A stretch of DNA of 15,306 nucleotides from Christensenella sp. UBA1224 (GTDB lineage Bacteria > Bacillota > Clostridia > Christensenellales > Aristaeellaceae): positions 1 to 15,306 of the forward strand of contig DBXA01000093.1 in NCBI GenBank assembly GCA_002309235.1, in the 5' to 3' direction. Of the stretch, positions 12,929-15,306 are shown piece by piece. Each line of letters opens with the position of its first letter. The stretch's first letter is position 1. The notes under the pieces were generated by a model that was not told the origin of the DNA, did not search any database, and saw only the letters and a program-made list of their open reading frames with translations. The position numbers were made by a program, and so were the translations under genes.

Positions 12929-13948
12929 TCATTTATGAAGTGGCTTTCGGGCGTCGGCGAACGCATCCGCGAGGGCGTACTGCGCCTGTACATCCGAGAG
13001 CTTGATTACGGAGCTTGGGCCGTGCATATACCGGCATGGCACCGAGAGCACGCAGGTACGCATACCGCCCTTGGTGCGCTGGTAGGATGCGGCATCGCTG
13101 AGGCCCGCGGTATCGCGCCTGGCCTGATGGGGGATGCCCAATGCCTGCGCCAGGTCCATAAGCTCTTTGTACAATCCCGCATTGGCGATGGATGCCCTGT
13201 CCATAAAGGAAACGGCTATGCCCATGCCTGCCTCGCAGGCCTTGAGGGCTTTGTCCACGCCCCGGATATCGGCGGCCGGGGCACAATCCAATACGATCGC
13301 GTCATCCGCCTGGGCATCAAACGCCGCCCCTGAGGAGCCGCGCATGCCCACTTGCTTCTGCGCTGTGAAGGCGTATGTCACATCCGCGTCGTACTGCTTT
13401 TCCATCATCCGGAGCATTGTACAGCACCCTGTCCGGCTGTCAAGGGCCTTGGATACGGCAAAGCCATCTCCGAATTCCTCATAACCGCTGTCAAAATAGG
13501 CATAGCTGCCCTTGGGGCAGTCCGCCAGGGCATCGTCCCGGTTCTTTGCGCCGATATCGATATAAAGGCCGTCATAATCCAGCACATGGCCGTACTGTTC
13601 GTCTGACTGCAGATGGATGGCGAGGGCTCCTATAACGCCGGGAATGCGTTTTTCGCCGACGAGCACGTATTTGCTCACGGCCTGGCGGCTGTCGATATCA
13701 CCGACCGGGCGGAATTGCAGAAGGCCATCTTCTGTGGCATCCAGTATGATAAAGCCGATCTCGTCCATATGGGCGCTGAAGAGCAGCCTCCTGTCGCCCT
13801 TACGTCCTTTTTGAAAGGCGATGACGTTTCCCATACGGTCGATGCGAACGCTGTCGCACAGAGGGCGGGCGGCATCCAGTATCGCGCGGCGTACGGCGCC
13901 TTCATCACCGGAAGCGCCGTTCAGTTCACACAGGGTCTTTAAGTCCAT
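12929..13948 (-). CDS. M42 family peptidase homolog with degenerate catalytic site (second gene of the cluster)
   Basis: 339 residues, clearly M42 along its whole length: SAHMDEIGFII (His60, Asp62), SKALDSRTGCC (Asp170), VLDCAP (Asp221), CRYMHGPSSV (His309). The segment that should read QEEVGLRG is QKQVGMRG: Lys198 and Gln199 replace the catalytic Glu and the adjacent metal-binding Glu (codons AAG and CAA, 13357-13352). By family knowledge this should abolish or strongly reduce peptidase activity, while the scaffold looks intact and the frame is open. It may be a regulatory or structural subunit co-assembling with its neighbours, or a repurposed enzyme. Start ATG 13946-13948 overlaps the upstream gene's end by 10 nt, with GGGAGG 7 nt ahead, indicating translational coupling. 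Confidence 0.93.
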   Translation of the reverse strand: MDLKTLCELNGASGDEGAVRRAILDAARPLCDSVRIDRMGNVIAFQKGRKGDRRLLFSAHMDEIGFIILDATEDGLLQFRPVGDIDSRQAVSKYVLVGEKRIPGVIGALAIHLQSDEQYGHVLDYDGLYIDIGAKNRDDALADCPKGSYAYFDSGYEEFGDGFAVSKALDSRTGCCTMLRMMEKQYDADVTYAFTAQKQVGMRGSSGAAFDAQADDAIVLDCAPAADIRGVDKALKACEAGMGIAVSFMDRASIANAGLYKELMDLAQALGIPHQARRDTAGLSDAASYQRTKGGMRTCVLSVPCRYMHGPSSVIKLSDVQAQYALADAFADARKPLHK

Positions 13949-14979
13949 AACGCATCCTCCCAGCTTTCGTCCACTTGGGCCAGATAGTGCGCCAGCAGCC
14001 TGCCGCCCTCGGTCAGCGCGTGCATATCGAATGTTTCCACGTTGGTATGCATATATTTGATAGGAAGGGACAACAGCGCCATAGGCACACCTGAACGGGT
14101 GATGGAAAGCTCATCCGCATCTGTGCCCGTATACCGGGGATCTACGGCCACCTGCAGAGCGATGCCGTTGTCTTTGGCTGTCTCTTCCAGCTTTTTGACC
14201 AGGAACGGGTTCAGGAACGGCCCCTTGCTCGCTACCAGGGAATCTATCTTGCTGGTAGAATTGGGCGGCGCGCCGGGGGTATCCGCGTGACACACGTCAA
14301 AAGCCACGCCGTAATCCGGCGCCAGGCCGAAGCCCGAAACCAGCGCGCCGTAGCAGCCGATCTCCTCCTGGCAGGTGGAGACAAAATACAGGTCCGCCTT
14401 GTGTTCCATGTGCCTGAGCCGTTGGGCCGCCTCCAGCATGATAGCGACGCAGCCCCGGTCGTCTACGGTCTTTGTGGCGGCACGGCCGTTCTTCAGCGCC
14501 GCGTAGCGTGCCTCGAAGCATACCGTATCTCCTACCCGCACCAGGGAGCGCACGCTGTCCGCGGGCATGCCCATATCTACAAAAAGTGTATCCCAGGAGT
14601 AGTTCTTTGTTTTTTCTGCTACGCGCTGCAGGTGGATCGGCGCAGTGCCCACGATGCCCAGGCGCACGCCTTCCTTTGTATATACGCGTACGCGCATGCC
14701 GGGCAATACCCGCGGGTCCACGCCGCCTACGCATTCCAGCCGCAGGCAGCCGTCATCCTCGATCTTGGATACCATCATGCCGATCTCATCCAGATGCGCG
14801 CAGATCTCCACCTTGGGGCCGTCTCCCTTCTGACGCGCCACAACGCAGTTCAAAGGCGTGATGGTGACTTCATCTGAGAAAGGACGGAATGCCTCGGCGA
14901 TATATTCCGCCGCAGCCCTTTCATTGCCCGTAACGCCGGGAATGGCCGTCACCTCGCGCAGAAACGCTTCCGCTTTCAT
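13939..14979 (-). CDS. M42 family metallo-aminopeptidase (first gene of the cluster)
   Basis: 346 residues. All expected M42 active-site residues are present: His62 and Asp64 in CAHLDEIGMM, Asp173 in KTVDDRGC, Glu205-Glu206 in TCQEEIGCYGA, Asp228 in VAFDVCHAD and His311 in KYMHTNVETFD. After the HxD motif the chain carries the small inserted apical domain (GIVGTAPIHLQ and following) used by M42 enzymes to build their tetrahedral dodecamer. Predicted cytoplasmic, no signal peptide. Start ATG 14977-14979 has GGAGG 9 nt upstream. It differs strongly in sequence from the two downstream paralogs, so the trio is an old duplication. It overlaps the next gene by 10 nt and lies 90 nt downstream of a GH4 gene, with a GC-rich hairpin between them. 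Confidence 0.94.
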   Translation of the reverse strand: MKAEAFLREVTAIPGVTGNERAAAEYIAEAFRPFSDEVTITPLNCVVARQKGDGPKVEICAHLDEIGMMVSKIEDDGCLRLECVGGVDPRVLPGMRVRVYTKEGVRLGIVGTAPIHLQRVAEKTKNYSWDTLFVDMGMPADSVRSLVRVGDTVCFEARYAALKNGRAATKTVDDRGCVAIMLEAAQRLRHMEHKADLYFVSTCQEEIGCYGALVSGFGLAPDYGVAFDVCHADTPGAPPNSTSKIDSLVASKGPFLNPFLVKKLEETAKDNGIALQVAVDPRYTGTDADELSITRSGVPMALLSLPIKYMHTNVETFDMHALTEGGRLLAHYLAQVDESWEDALWT

Positions 14980-15004
14980 GATATCTGTCCTCCAATGTCT
15001 CCCC

Positions 15005-15041
15005 GGGCCGGCAGCCGGAATCGGACAAGGCTGTCCGGCCC
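15005..15041. other. GC-rich hairpin in the GH4-M42 spacer
   Basis: GGGCCGG (15005-15011) and CAGCC (15012-15016) pair with GGCTG (15029-15033) and CCGGCCC (15035-15041), one bulged T and a 12-nt loop. An alternative inner fold pairs CGGACA (15022-15027) with TGTCCG (15032-15037). No U-tract follows on the minus strand (GGGGAGACA), so it is not a standard terminator. A smaller hairpin GCCCTT-GAT-AAGGGC (15055-15069) follows the GH4 stop. It may modulate read-through or mRNA stability. Confidence 0.4.
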
Positions 15042-15069
15042 TGCGGGATTATGTGCCCTTGATAAGGGC

Positions 15070-15306
15070 TTACAGCTTTCCGCCCTTGAACTGGGGCATC
15101 CATTCCTGATTCTGCTCAAACATCTCGTTGACCATTTCCCGAATCTCCCGGAGGGAACAGACGGCGGCAGTCAGCGGGTCGTAGCAGATGGCCTGGTAGA
15201 TCATTTCCTTATCGCCGGCGAGAGAGCCTTCCACGACGAGCTCTTCTATCTGTGCCGATGTTCCGGAGAGGAGCGCCAGCTGCGGCGGCATCTTGCCCAC
15301 GGCGAT
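15070..15306 (-). CDS. Glycoside hydrolase family 4 (alpha-galactosidase/alpha-glucosidase-like), C-terminus only
   Basis: The last 78 residues of a gene that enters from beyond the right edge; the frame is open through base 15306. The segment VGKMPPQLALLSGT, then ELVVEGSLAGDKEMIYQAICYDPLTAAVCSLREIREMVNEMF and EQNQEWMPQF, fits the C-terminal helical region of GH4 enzymes (family pattern: PPQ...ELVVEAALTGDR...DPLT.AVL...EIW.LV). GH4 glycosidases use NAD+ and a divalent metal in a redox-assisted mechanism and are cytoplasmic. The catalytic and NAD-binding portions are outside the window, so specificity (alpha-galactoside, alpha-glucoside, galacturonide or a phospho-sugar) cannot be given. It is followed by the M42 cluster in the same direction after 90 nt. 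Confidence 0.82.
   Translation of the reverse strand: MAVGKMPPQLALLSGTSAQIEELVVEGSLAGDKEMIYQAICYDPLTAAVCSLREIREMVNEMFEQNQEWMPQFKGGKL

Noticed and set aside
12913..12993. N-terminal extension of the third M42 gene to an upstream ATG at 12993
   Set aside because: The extension overlaps the end of the preceding gene, is not M42-like, and lies upstream of a good ribosome binding site that serves ATG 12912.

Overview
The window reads as a chromosomal replication-origin region of a Gram-positive Clostridia-type bacterium (Bacillota). Evidence: a dnaA gene with DnaA boxes on both sides of it, strong GGAGG-type ribosome binding sites, sigma-A-type promoters with 17-nt spacers, fairly high GC with AT-rich origin segments, and secreted proteins with simple Sec signal peptides. 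A relative of the carbohydrate-degrading gut/rumen Clostridia (Christensenellales or Oscillospirales-like) is my guess, not a demonstrated assignment.

Layout. 1-1356 (+): C-terminal part of a GH2 glycosidase, converging through a bidirectional terminator (1365-1406) on a leftward row dnaA (5980) > dnaN > mnmE > nitroreductase (ends 1413). The origin appears bipartite: five perfect DnaA boxes upstream of dnaA (6041-6198), and a second cluster between dnaA and dnaN (4527-4673) ending in two abutting boxes, DnaA-trio-like CTA steps and an (AT)6 tract. Right of the origin, 6331-8533 (-) holds an SDR oxidoreductase resembling the UxuB/YjmF mannonate oxidoreductases and a secreted protein with a peptidoglycan-binding-like repeat. 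Next come a divergent MalY/PatB C-S lyase (+, 8757-9947), a Tyr-rich secreted protein (-, 10149-11696), a leftward cluster of three different M42 metallo-aminopeptidase paralogs (14979 to 11914), and the C-terminus of a GH4 glycosidase (-, 15070 to the window end).

How it works together. DnaA, the beta clamp and the tRNA-modifying GTPase MnmE form the conserved housekeeping core; the visible dnaA promoter sits among DnaA boxes, which suggests autoregulation. The flanks are catabolic: GH2, GH4, a sugar-acid-type SDR, a C-S lyase and peptide-trimming M42 enzymes. The most unusual coding observation is that the middle M42 paralog has lost the catalytic Glu-Glu pair (Lys-Gln instead) while keeping the other metal ligands, so it may be a non-catalytic subunit encoded between two intact ones. 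Other points of interest are the unwinding-like element in the dnaA-dnaN gap, a perfect 16-nt palindrome beside the origin boxes, mnmE directly behind dnaN, and a long imperfect hairpin after malY. I found no mobile elements, CRISPR arrays, tRNAs or rRNAs.
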